A DNA stretch of 19,196 bases from Balneolaceae bacterium (GTDB taxonomy: Bacteria; Bacteroidota; Rhodothermia; Balneolales; Balneolaceae), in assembly GCA_007123785.1 (NCBI GenBank), contig SLGL01000097.1, positions 1 through 19,196 of the forward strand. Reading direction: 5' to 3'. Position 1 is the stretch's first letter. Every line of letters begins with the position of its first letter. The translations under genes were made by a program, and so were the position numbers. Positions 1 to 7,117 of the stretch are shown piece by piece. The notes beneath the pieces were generated by a model. It had not been told where the DNA came from, ran no database searches, and was given only the letters and a program-made list of their open reading frames with translations.

Positions 1-122
1 AGCTTTTGGATAGTAACACGCAGTCCCCTGGCGATGAGAAGACGCCCGAGAGATGCACAAATAATGCCTTTCCCAAGCGATGATGTAACACCTCCCGTTA
101 TAAAAATATATTTCGTTGCCAT
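1..122 (-). CDS. pyrG: CTP synthase, N-terminal fragment (cut by window edge)
   Basis: Read on the minus strand from the ATG at 122, the 40 visible codons begin MATKYIFITGG and continue VTSSLGKGIICASLGRLL. This is the N-terminal ATP-binding P-loop of CTP synthase (GGVxSSLGKG). The enzyme makes CTP from UTP, ATP and glutamine in the cytoplasm, the last step of de novo pyrimidine nucleotide synthesis. Only the start of the amidoligase domain is present; the rest, including the glutamine amidotransferase domain, lies left of the window. The family usually has valine where this protein has Thr in GGVT, a small change that should not matter. The gene is divergent from the MFS transporter. Identification is firm despite the short fragment because this N-terminus is very conserved. 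Confidence 0.93.
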   Translation of the reverse strand, partial: MATKYIFITGGVTSSLGKGIICASLGRLLIARGLRVTIQK

Positions 123-150
123 AATCGCGATAGAGTTGGTTTGGTAAAAC

Positions 151-182
151 AGAAAATAGGAGGCTGTTCAGTACCATTCAAA
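151..182 (-). promoter_or_regulatory. candidate promoter of pyrG (Bacteroidota type)
   Basis: On the minus strand a TTTG (182-179) is followed after exactly 20 bases by TATTTTCT (158-151). This fits the Bacteroidota layout TTTG, N19-20, TAnnTTTG at six of eight positions of the downstream box. Transcription would begin near 144, giving a 5' leader of about 22 nt before the pyrG ATG at 122. This is pattern matching only. Confidence 0.3.
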
Positions 183-355
183 CCAAAACTGAAATCTTTA
201 AAAAAAATCATGTGTAAGGGGTTATGTTTTTAAATAAAAGTGGAAGCGCTTCGGGTAAAAATTGCCAAAAAACAGTTGGTTCTGGAACAAATGAGGCGTT
301 TTTTTGGTATTTTTAAGGTGAATTTTTAAAACGACCTGAACTACCAGTATTAATT

Positions 356-1561
356 ATGTCTTACCTGACATTTGCATTGAAAGAGAGACGACTCCTTTCT
401 TTTGCAGTTTCCTTTACATTTTTCTCAAGTTTTGGGCAAACCTTTTTAATTTCACTGTTTGTGCCCTATTTCCTCGTGGCGTTTGATATGAGCAACGCTT
501 CATTCGGAGTACTTTACTCCGCTGCCACGCTCACCGGTGCAATTGCTTTGCCGTGGCTTGGACAGTGGATCGATCGAATACCGCTGCGTCAGTATAGTAT
601 GTATGTTGCCGCCGGCTTACTTTTTGCCAGTGCGATGATGGCCATTTCCTGGCATATCGCCATGTTATTCGTAAGCCTGATTCTTCTCAGGCTTTCCGGG
701 CAGGGGCTTAGCAGCCATACTGCACAGGCTACCATGGCCAGATACTACGACGGTCAGCGCGGAAAAGCTCTCAGTATTTCTTCACTGGGCTACCCTCTGG
801 GTGAAGCACTGCTTCCGTCCCTGATCGCTGCTATGCTGGTGGTCTTTCACTGGCGAACCACCTGGGGAATCATAGCGGCTGTTATTGCACTGGTTTTTAT
901 TCCTGTGCTGTGGCTGCTTATTCGCAGGGAGAAACACATTGTAGATGAAGAGCCCGGTGAAGAGGGAGAAATCGGAACCGCCAAAGAAAATTACAATACA
1001 ATTCTGAGCGATCACCGCATTTTTTATGTACTGCCAGCTACACTCATTCCGCCTTTTTGGGTGACCGGACTTTTTCTCTACCAGGTTGCTGCTGCCGAAG
1101 CACTCGGTTGGACTGCTGCACTGATTGCATCTGCATTTGTGGCATTTGCGGTGACGAGAATTATCGCAGGCATATTTACCGGTCCTCTTATCGATCGTTT
1201 TTCTGCAAAGGCTCTGTTTCCATTTTTACTGGTTCCGATGATTGGCGGGCTATTTGTCGCTTATCTTTTTTCAGCTTCATGGGCGGCATTCGTCTACATG
1301 GGATTGATCGGAGTGACGATGGGAATCGGCAGTACGATCAAATCAGCTCTATTTGCCGAAATGTTCGGAACCCGGCTGATCGGGACGGTGCAGAGCATGT
1401 TTGCCACTGTTATGGTGTTCAGCACTGCCATGAGCCCGTTTCTTGTGGGCTGGATGCTCGATGCGGCCTTTACGATGAACTCTATCCTGATGCTGGCAAT
1501 CGTTTCAAGTATTCTTTGCGGTCTGGTTTCAATCCGGATTTTGCCGGTGTTTGACAGGTGA
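356..1561 (+). CDS. MFS-family transporter, substrate unknown
   Basis: This 401-residue protein is very hydrophobic, with about 12 predicted membrane helices split into two halves by a charged central loop around residues 190-215 (IRREKHIVDEEPGEEGEIG). That is the normal architecture of the major facilitator superfamily. A motif-A-like loop, WLGQWIDRIPLRQ, follows the second helix near residue 70, and a looser counterpart, GPLIDRFSAK, lies near residue 280 in the second half. The length matches MFS permeases. It should act in the inner membrane as a secondary transporter. Nothing in the sequence or in its neighbours (divergent pyrG, a long gap downstream) shows the substrate. The ATG at 356 lacks an obvious Shine-Dalgarno sequence but gives the expected short cytoplasmic N-terminus. 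Confidence 0.88.
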   Translation: MSYLTFALKERRLLSFAVSFTFFSSFGQTFLISLFVPYFLVAFDMSNASFGVLYSAATLTGAIALPWLGQWIDRIPLRQYSMYVAAGLLFASAMMAISWHIAMLFVSLILLRLSGQGLSSHTAQATMARYYDGQRGKALSISSLGYPLGEALLPSLIAAMLVVFHWRTTWGIIAAVIALVFIPVLWLLIRREKHIVDEEPGEEGEIGTAKENYNTILSDHRIFYVLPATLIPPFWVTGLFLYQVAAAEALGWTAALIASAFVAFAVTRIIAGIFTGPLIDRFSAKALFPFLLVPMIGGLFVAYLFSASWAAFVYMGLIGVTMGIGSTIKSALFAEMFGTRLIGTVQSMFATVMVFSTAMSPFLVGWMLDAAFTMNSILMLAIVSSILCGLVSIRILPVFDR

Positions 1562-2071
1562 TCTGATTTAGTTAAATCATTGGATGTGTTTTTCGGAAAA
1601 TGAGTCAATTATAATGATTGGGATGATCCCGGATCGACTCGTTAGATGCCTCTCTCATTCATAATGAAGAAGCGGCAATGGTAGGTTCTAAAAAACACCC
1701 CGAGGCGAGTTGTTTTGAAAAAGGAGTTGACAGTTTCGAGGAGTTGAGGATAAAACCCGAAAAGGAAAACTACCTCGAATCGGTGGGAAAAGGGCAAGGT
1801 GTAGTGGACGAAGGGGGGTCTCGTAGAGTTGCGCAAATTGAATCGCAGTGGTACGCAGAGTTAATATGGGCCGAAACCAGAATTGAGTATCGTATTAAGA
1901 TTGATGCAGGATAGAAGATTTATTGCTGATTTTATGTTATAAGGTAAACTTCTTTTTTTTGTTCAATAAAAACTGAATCTACCGGCACGTTTCTACGGTG
2001 ATTTGCGTTTCTTCATTGTTTACCTGCATTATTCACAAGAGTGCAGGTTATGTAACTAAACTCGTACAGCC
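1562..2071. other. 510-base intergenic stretch without a convincing gene
   Basis: Between the MFS gene and msrA there is no recognisable gene. Two opposed open frames (1678-1914 plus, 1642-1836 minus) encode no family I recognise, and neither has a ribosome binding site. At 1564-1579 a near-palindrome (TGATTTA, two bases, TAAATCA) follows the MFS stop but has no adjacent T-run, so it is at best a weak terminator. The core at about 1690-1830 is purine-rich on the plus strand and could be a decayed repeat or gene remnant. A 7-bp hairpin sits just before msrA. Confidence 0.5.
2022..2048 (+). promoter_or_regulatory. inverted repeat upstream of msrA
   Basis: ACCTGCA at 2022-2028 is repeated in inverted form, TGCAGGT, at 2042-2048, with a 13-base spacer. 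The right arm ends 23 bases before the msrA ATG. It could be an operator for a dimeric regulator or a leader hairpin. No T-run follows, so it is not an intrinsic terminator. Its function is unknown. Confidence 0.3.
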
Positions 2072-2680
2072 ATGAATTTGCTAATTTTATTAACTTCTCT
2101 TTTCTCAGTTATGCCAGAATCAGATAAATTATCAGAAACAAAAACCGAAGTAGCTGTGTTTGGAGCGGGCTGTTTTTGGTGTGTTGAAGCGATTTACCAG
2201 CGCGTGAACGGTGTTATGGCTGTGGAGTCGGGTTATGCCGGCGGCCATGTGGTCAATCCCACTTATGAACAGGTAATCACGGGGAGAACCGGACATGCCG
2301 AAGTTGCACGCGTGGAATTTAACCCCGATGTGATCTCCTTCGAAGAATTGTTAGAAGTTTTTTGGCATACGCACGATCCTACCACCCTCAACCGCCAGGG
2401 CAATGATGTAGGTCCGCAATATCGCTCGGCTATTTTCTATAAGGATGAAGAACAGAAAGCTATTGCAGAAAAATCACTGAAAAAAACCGATGCATCCGAT
2501 TTGTGGGATGATCCCATCGTAACGGAAATCACCGAGCTTTCAAACTACAGCCGTGCAGAGAATTATCACCAGAACTATTTCAATAATAACCCGAATGCGG
2601 GGTATTGTTCAGTTGTAATTGCACCTAAATTAGCTAAATTCAAAAAAGATTTTCCACATTTACTTCAAGAGTCATTATAA
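2072..2680 (+). CDS. msrA: peptide methionine-S-sulfoxide reductase A
   Basis: This enzyme reduces the S-epimer of methionine sulfoxide in proteins back to methionine, using thioredoxin-type electrons, and so repairs oxidative damage. The signature GCFWC is at residues 33-37, where Cys34 is the expected nucleophile. GYAGG and FWHTHDPTTLNRQGND follow in the usual order, and GYCSVVIAPKL near the end supplies the likely recycling Cys179. The family core starts near residue 26. The first 13 residues (MNLLILLTSLFSV) are hydrophobic but lack a basic residue, so they are a poor signal peptide. A second ATG at 2111 would give a typical 189-residue cytoplasmic enzyme, and neither start has a clear Shine-Dalgarno. 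No msrB domain is fused and none is seen nearby. A terminator follows. Confidence 0.96.
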   Translation: MNLLILLTSLFSVMPESDKLSETKTEVAVFGAGCFWCVEAIYQRVNGVMAVESGYAGGHVVNPTYEQVITGRTGHAEVARVEFNPDVISFEELLEVFWHTHDPTTLNRQGNDVGPQYRSAIFYKDEEQKAIAEKSLKKTDASDLWDDPIVTEITELSNYSRAENYHQNYFNNNPNAGYCSVVIAPKLAKFKKDFPHLLQESL

Positions 2681-2702
2681 TAGGCAGGAGGTCTGAAGAG
2701 TT

Positions 2703-2728
2703 GACCGGTGATAATTTCCGGTCTCTTT
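2703..2728 (+). terminator. intrinsic terminator after msrA
   Basis: GACCGG (2703-2708) pairs with CCGGTC (2718-2723) across a 9-base loop and is followed by TCTTTT. The hairpin starts 22 bases after the msrA stop. The stem is short but GC-rich, and its position makes it a plausible terminator separating msrA from the DUF2911 gene. Confidence 0.6.
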
Positions 2729-2780
2729 TGATCCTGCAACGAACAAACATCAACATGAGGTCTTAATTTTACTAAAGCTT

Positions 2781-3329
2781 ATGAAAACCCTGCTAACTGC
2801 TATTTTACTGCTTTTTACCGGAATTTTTCTCACTCAAAATGCTGCTGCACAAGAGCGTACAACCGACCGTGTTTGGGCAAGCCCTAATGCCTCCGTAGCC
2901 CAAACTATCGGGCTGACCGAAGTCTATCTTACTTACGGTAGGCCGGGTGTCCGCGACCGTGAAATTTTTGGCGGCCTGGTACCTCATCATGAAGTATGGA
3001 GAACCGGTGCCAACGAAGCAACCGCCATTGTTTTTTCGGATGATGTATACATTGAGGGAGAAGCAGTTCCTGCCGGAACCTACTCGCTCTATACGATTCC
3101 GGGAGAAGATGAGTGGCAAATAATCATCAATAACAAGCTTTCCTGGGGCACCCAATATGATGAATCCGAAGATGTACTGCGCGTTACGGTTCAGTCCGAA
3201 GAGTCGCATTATGTGGATCAGATGATGTTTTACTTCGAGAACGTGACCGAAACCAGTGGTGATCTCGTGCTACACTGGGATACGGTGAAAGTTCCTGTTC
3301 GCATCGAAGTGCCTGAAGTGGAAGAGTAA
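2781..3329 (+). CDS. secreted DUF2911 family protein
   Basis: The 182-residue protein starts with a clear signal peptide (MKTLLTAILLLFTGIFL, cleavage probably after AAAQ near residue 24), so it is exported, probably to the periplasm. The mature part matches the DUF2911 family as I know it: SPNASVAQTIGLTEV, then YGRPGVRDREIFGGLVP, EVWRTGANEAT, and PAGTYSLYTIPG, running to the end as one beta-rich domain. DUF2911 proteins are common in Bacteroidota and have no established biochemical role. The gene stands alone after the msrA terminator and its stop lies 6 bases from the stop of the convergent gene at 3336, with no clear hairpin between them. The family assignment is strong; the function is unknown. 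Confidence 0.9.
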   Translation: MKTLLTAILLLFTGIFLTQNAAAQERTTDRVWASPNASVAQTIGLTEVYLTYGRPGVRDREIFGGLVPHHEVWRTGANEATAIVFSDDVYIEGEAVPAGTYSLYTIPGEDEWQIIINNKLSWGTQYDESEDVLRVTVQSEESHYVDQMMFYFENVTETSGDLVLHWDTVKVPVRIEVPEVEE

Positions 3330-3335
3330 TTTTTT

Positions 3336-4202
3336 TCAGAAATTGATGACCACATCCACGTAGGGTATACCAAAGCCTACATCGGATCCCAGGCCGGGTC
3401 GGAAGTAGGCGAGGTCAAAGCTCATTCGCTGCCCCATCAGCCTTACACCGTAGGAGATGCCGAAAGGGTCTGGAGATTCAGGGAATATAAAATTTTCTGT
3501 GACAATAGCCACTCTTTGTGAGACTCGATAATCTCCGCCAAAGTAGAAAGCGTATGTTCCGGCATCTGAATCACTCAGGGTGAAACCGGCCACACCGCCT
3601 GTGAGGCTTGCACGGTGAAAACTGCGTGTATAGTTGGCATAGCCGATCACAAGGCCTTCATCAGCACCTCCTGCTGTGGCAACTCCAAGCCCACCGCCAA
3701 GGTAGTTGTTAGGGGATACCTCCATGCCAAATTTACCTGTTACGAAATAGAGCTGCTCTGATATCCGAACAGTAGGGATAAGTGTAAATCCGGCTGTAAC
3801 CGCGATATTATCTGTTGCAGCGTAAGCAAAGTTATTAAAGAACACGTAGATATTTTGATAATATCCATCCCCTTTTTTCAGAGGCCGTGCTGTAGGCGAG
3901 AAAAACAGGCGGCTGTAATTTGGGTTTTCAAACCAAAGGGCACCTTTTCGTGTCAGATCAACCTCACGGATCGACCTGATTTGGCTGAGCTGGACAAAAA
4001 CCCTCGTGGCATCTTTGCGCAATTCCAGTTCATTATCATCCACTGAAAGGATATTTCCGATGAGTGTTGAACGATCGGCAAGTGTTATTTCAACGGTTTT
4101 AGCGGAATCAACTACCACATCGGCCGGGGTGATTTGAGCATACAGAAAAACAGGAAAAAACAGGTAGAATGAGATGAACAAAGTGACAAACAATGTTTTC
4201 AT
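3336..4202 (-). CDS. predicted outer-membrane protein of unknown function
   Basis: The 288-residue protein begins with a signal peptide ending LYAQ (cleavage after Ala22). Residues about 35-80 form a small strand-rich module (VEITLADRSTLIGNILSVDD, then VFVQLSQIRSIREVD) resembling an LSm-like fold seen in Bacteroidota secreted proteins. A conserved-looking segment WFENPNYSRLFFSPTARPL then KKGDGYYQN follows at residues 90-117. The rest is alternating hydrophobic/glycine-aromatic sequence ending in FDLAYFRPGLGSDVGFG and a terminal IPYVDVVINF, typical of a small beta-barrel with a C-terminal aromatic residue. Start choice is supported by GGAGT five bases before the ATG (4210-4206). I recall similar proteins across Bacteroidota without known function. 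The gene is single and convergent with the DUF2911 gene. Confidence 0.75.
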   Translation of the reverse strand: MKTLFVTLFISFYLFFPVFLYAQITPADVVVDSAKTVEITLADRSTLIGNILSVDDNELELRKDATRVFVQLSQIRSIREVDLTRKGALWFENPNYSRLFFSPTARPLKKGDGYYQNIYVFFNNFAYAATDNIAVTAGFTLIPTVRISEQLYFVTGKFGMEVSPNNYLGGGLGVATAGGADEGLVIGYANYTRSFHRASLTGGVAGFTLSDSDAGTYAFYFGGDYRVSQRVAIVTENFIFPESPDPFGISYGVRLMGQRMSFDLAYFRPGLGSDVGFGIPYVDVVINF

Positions 4203-4360
4203 TTTACTCCAGAGATGATATTTTTTGGATGAGCTAAGTTACTGAAAATTCAAAGGTGTAAAAATAAGAGTATAAACTATTTTTTATTGTGTGATGTGGA
4301 AATTTATCTGCAGGTAGAATCCAGAAGACAGTTTAAGTTCAGTGAAAGGAAATCAAGCCG

Positions 4361-4398
4361 AAAAAGTGCGGGTTAAATTACAATACCCGCACTTTTTT
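4361..4398 (-). terminator. strong terminator of the TonB-dependent receptor gene
   Basis: A perfect 13-bp stem (AAAAAGTGCGGGT at 4361-4373 with its complement at 4385-4397) encloses an 11-base loop. On the minus strand it follows the receptor stop codon (4420) by about 22 bases and its 3' side ends in a T-run. The flanks are A- and T-rich on both sides, so it could also terminate plus-strand transcripts. Confidence 0.85.
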
Positions 4399-4419
4399 GA
4401 AAAATATTGAGATTAGCGA

Positions 4420-6891
4420 TCAAAACCCAAATTTTACATTTACCAGAAGATTTCGCCCGGCCTGGGGGTAGTAATAGTTGAAAAACTGCTCCTCACCGCC
4501 GGAAATCCATCCGAAGGTATAACCGTTGGAAACGTACTTTCTGTCAAACAGATTGTTCACCTGTACAGAGGCAATAATCGTTCTCAGGTAAGGGAAACGG
4601 TCGTATTCATAACTGAAGCGAAGGTTATTCACCCAATAGGGATCGATGGCACGATCACTATTACCGGTGTTATCAAGGAACTGCCGGGACACGTATTGCG
4701 AAATCCATTCGGTAGTGACCGAACCGGTCCGGTAAGCCAGGATGGAATTGGCAATGACGGAAGGGGAGAAGGCGATATCCACATCTCTGTAGATCTCGGC
4801 CTGCTGACCACCCTGATCAAAATCATCCAGGAAGTGCTCATATTCACGAATTCGGTTCTGGCTGAACGTGGCGTTGCCGTTCCAGTGAAGCTGTGGCAGA
4901 ATTCTGGCACCCAGTTGCAGCTCAATACCGGCCCGATAACTGTCGGGCACGTTTTCACGCACAATGTTGCCGACATCATTTACCTCACCTGTGTTGATGA
5001 GCTGATCTTTGTAGAGCATGTAGTAGAGGTTCAGACCCGCTTCAAAACGATCAAAGGAACCTTGGTATCCAAATTCAAAATCATAAAGGCGCTCGGGATC
5101 AGGACGGCTCTCTTCGGTCGATTCCACATAATCACGCCGGGTGGGTTCTTTGCCGCCCACACTTACCGAGGCAAAAGTGCGGTGCCCGTCACCAAAGCGG
5201 TACACCAACCCGGCTTTAGGATTAAAAAAGTTGATACGGTCGCGCTGTGTTACATCTGAAACTTCTCCGGTTTCCCCATCGATGCGAAGCCCCACAAACC
5301 GGTAGGTGACTGTCCTGTGTTGCAAATCCAGGTAGGTGTTGAGAGAAGGACTCAAGTAGTAATTGAGCTTGCCATAGACGTTAAAATCGGTTTTGAAGCC
5401 GTTGTTATCGTAGTAGCGGTCGCCCAGTTCGCTGTCTCCGGCAAAACGTGACCAGATCACCTCACCGAAATGGTCGCCATCGTATTCGTTGTAGCCACCT
5501 CCGAATGTCAGGTTCCATTCATCAGGGCGATTGATTTCGGTTGAGAAAACCGCACCATAAAAATGATTGTCCAGCCATCGCCTGCGTACAAGATCGCTCC
5601 GGTCTATCACTTCTCCGCCAATTTCAACCGGGCTGATATTGTAAGTGGAGAGCCGGTCGTTCTGACGGAACTGCTCAAAATAGCCTCGTCCATAAGTGTA
5701 ATGGAGTGAGGTGTTGACGGTCCAGCTGTTGGTTACCTGATAGGAGTAATGAAGCTGGTAATGATCCTGCTGGTAGTTGTCCACCTGGTTGTCGTAGGTA
5801 AACTCATTAAAACGCCGGTTGCCGATATTTTCGCGCCAGTGGGAGGCGTCTTCTGCACCCAGCCAGAGTTGTGCAATGTAGTGTTCAAGCTGGGAAGTGT
5901 CGTTTTTCAGAATCGGTTCGGGAACCCCGTTCCAGGCCTGATAGGTCACTTCCTGGCCGGAAAACAGATCGGCTTTCAGCAGGCTTCGGTCACCGTGGCG
6001 CGCACCGGAGAGATAAAATGAACGCAGATCGGAACTGGCCCGGTCAATGTAGCCCTCGGAATCAATTTTGGAGAGGCGGCCTTCCACCTGCCATCCGTTT
6101 TCCAGGATGCCAGAACCAAGTTGTACATTGGCTTTTCGTGTTCCGTATGAGCCAAGGCCGGTATTCAGTTCTCCATACGCATCAGGGTTCATGATGGCGG
6201 TCTGAAGATTCATCGTGGCCCCGAAAGCACCGGCACCGTGAGTGGATGTGCCCACACCACGCTGTATCTGAATATTCTGTGTGGATGAAGCCAGGTCGGG
6301 CATATTTACCCAAAAAACACCGTGTGATTCGGCATCATTCAGCGGGATTCCGTTGATGGTTACATTGATACGCCCGGAGTCCACACCGCGAATTGTGACG
6401 CCGGTATACCCGATTCCTGCACCGGCATCCGACGTGGAAACCACTGAAGGTGTTGAGCTGATCAAAAACGGAATATCCTGGCCAAGATTTCTCAATTCGA
6501 TCTCTTCCCGGCTAATGTTGCTGTAGGCGATCGGGGTGGAATCATCTACCCGAAGGGCGCTTACAAATACTTCGCCGGAAAGATAAACCTGCTCTTCAAG
6601 CGAAATATCAAGAAACTCTTCGGGATCGGTCACCGTGATGGTTTTTGCCTGGTATCCCACAAAACTAACCGTGAGCTCGTAACCATCAGAAATCAGCGAA
6701 ATAGAAAATGCGCCGTCCGTCCCGGCCGATGTGCCGTTGGCGGTGCCGCTTTCCATAATGGTCGCTCCCTCGAGAGATTCACCGGTTGATGCATTGGAAA
6801 CACGTCCTTCGATTGTTTGTGCGTAAGAATGGCTGAAAAATCCCGCCAGAAACGGGATAAAAAAGATAAGAATTGTTGTTTGTCTAAGCAT
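4420..6891 (-). CDS. TonB-dependent outer-membrane receptor under TPP riboswitch control (predicted thiamine or precursor uptake)
   Basis: The 823-residue product has a signal peptide (cleavage near SYAQ, residue 24), then a carboxypeptidase-regulatory-like beta-sandwich (about 26-105, EGRVSNASTGESLEGATI), a plug domain (about 115-230, with VTIRGVDSGRINVTINGIPL and IQIQRGVGTSTHGAGAFGAT) and a C-terminal 22-strand barrel ending NVKFGF. It should sit in the outer membrane and use TonB-ExbBD energy to import a ligand. The start at 6891 is chosen because AAAGGAGG lies four bases upstream; an in-frame ATG at 6951 would fall inside the riboswitch expression platform. The TPP aptamer in the leader implies repression when thiamine pyrophosphate is plentiful, so the ligand is inferred to be thiamine, a phosphate ester or a precursor. 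TPP-controlled receptors of this kind (called Omr1) are known from Bacteroidota, usually beside pnuT; no such partner is visible here. The ligand is not proven. Confidence 0.92.
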   Translation of the reverse strand: MLRQTTILIFFIPFLAGFFSHSYAQTIEGRVSNASTGESLEGATIMESGTANGTSAGTDGAFSISLISDGYELTVSFVGYQAKTITVTDPEEFLDISLEEQVYLSGEVFVSALRVDDSTPIAYSNISREEIELRNLGQDIPFLISSTPSVVSTSDAGAGIGYTGVTIRGVDSGRINVTINGIPLNDAESHGVFWVNMPDLASSTQNIQIQRGVGTSTHGAGAFGATMNLQTAIMNPDAYGELNTGLGSYGTRKANVQLGSGILENGWQVEGRLSKIDSEGYIDRASSDLRSFYLSGARHGDRSLLKADLFSGQEVTYQAWNGVPEPILKNDTSQLEHYIAQLWLGAEDASHWRENIGNRRFNEFTYDNQVDNYQQDHYQLHYSYQVTNSWTVNTSLHYTYGRGYFEQFRQNDRLSTYNISPVEIGGEVIDRSDLVRRRWLDNHFYGAVFSTEINRPDEWNLTFGGGYNEYDGDHFGEVIWSRFAGDSELGDRYYDNNGFKTDFNVYGKLNYYLSPSLNTYLDLQHRTVTYRFVGLRIDGETGEVSDVTQRDRINFFNPKAGLVYRFGDGHRTFASVSVGGKEPTRRDYVESTEESRPDPERLYDFEFGYQGSFDRFEAGLNLYYMLYKDQLINTGEVNDVGNIVRENVPDSYRAGIELQLGARILPQLHWNGNATFSQNRIREYEHFLDDFDQGGQQAEIYRDVDIAFSPSVIANSILAYRTGSVTTEWISQYVSRQFLDNTGNSDRAIDPYWVNNLRFSYEYDRFPYLRTIIASVQVNNLFDRKYVSNGYTFGWISGGEEQFFNYYYPQAGRNLLVNVKFGF

Positions 6892-6895
6892 AATG

Positions 6896-6928
6896 CCTCC
6901 TTTCAATAAGTGCTGCGATTGAAGGAGG
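6896..6928 (-). promoter_or_regulatory. Shine-Dalgarno-sequestering hairpin (riboswitch expression platform)
   Basis: In minus-strand RNA order, CCTCCTTCAAT (6928-6918) pairs with ATTGAAAGGAGG (6907-6896), 11 bp with one bulged A and a 10-base loop. The right arm contains the receptor's Shine-Dalgarno AAAGGAGG, so folding would block translation start at 6891. The left arm CCCTCC (6929-6924) is also complementary to GGAGGG in the aptamer (6981-6976), which offers a mutually exclusive fold. The pairing is directly visible; the switching is inferred. Confidence 0.7.
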
Positions 6929-6932
6929 GGGT

Positions 6933-6961
6933 AAAACAGATATGCGTGCAACCCGCATCTG
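6933..6961 (-). terminator. terminator-like hairpin between aptamer and start codon
   Basis: On the minus strand CAGATGCG (6961-6954) pairs with CGCAT..CTG (6946-6937, two-base bulge) over a 7-base loop and is followed by TTTT (6936-6933). The T-run is short, so termination may be inefficient. An alternative small hairpin, ATCTG-AAG-CAGAT (6969-6957), would compete with it. It may be a transcriptional arm of the TPP switch or only a spacer structure. Confidence 0.4.
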
Positions 6962-6970
6962 CTTCAGATC

Positions 6971-7052
6971 GGTTTCCCTCCGCCGGTATGACCCGGTTCA
7001 GGTTCACAGGGTATGATCTCAGCCTCTGCAATGAACAGAGACACCCCCAACC
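6971..7052 (-). promoter_or_regulatory. TPP (THI-box) riboswitch aptamer
   Basis: The minus strand carries all hallmark blocks of the TPP aptamer in order: GGTTGGGGGTGTC at the 5' end (from 7052), a variable stem CTCTG...CAGAG, then GGCTGAGATCATACCC, GTGAACCTGAACCGGGT, and CATACCGGCGGAGGGAAACC ending at 6971. The CUGAGA bulge, ACCC, GAACCUGA and GGAGGGA are the ligand-binding core elements. The P1 helix forms between GGTT (7052-7049) and AACC (6974-6971). The aptamer lies 79 bases before the receptor start codon, and TPP binding is expected to switch the gene off. Confidence 0.96.
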
Positions 7053-7072
7053 TTTTGATTGGTTTAGTGGTT

Positions 7073-7103
7073 TAAAAATAGGCAGGAAAGCCGTATGCTT
7101 CAA
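7073..7103 (-). promoter_or_regulatory. candidate promoter of the TPP riboswitch transcript
   Basis: On the minus strand TTG (7103-7101) is followed after 20 bases by TATTTTTA (7080-7073), a seven-of-eight match to the Bacteroidota -7 box TAnnTTTG. Transcription would start near 7066, some 14 bases before the aptamer's first P1 base, which is a sensible position. The element overlaps the leader of the divergent M28 peptidase gene. Confidence 0.45.
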
Positions 7104-7117
7104 GAAAAAGATCAATA

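Noticed and set aside
1678..1914. Open frame of 78 codons on the plus strand, with an opposed 64-codon frame (1642-1836)
   Set aside because: Neither has a ribosome binding site, a recognisable domain or a plausible composition for a small protein; treated as non-coding.
4696..6526. Several open frames on the plus strand opposite the TonB-dependent receptor
   Set aside because: They are antisense to a continuous receptor with plug and barrel motifs and show no protein family features.
6892..6951. Upstream in-frame ATG at 6951 as receptor start (adds 20 residues)
   Set aside because: It lies inside the riboswitch expression platform, has no Shine-Dalgarno and puts extra residues before the signal peptide; the ATG at 6891 has AAAGGAGG.
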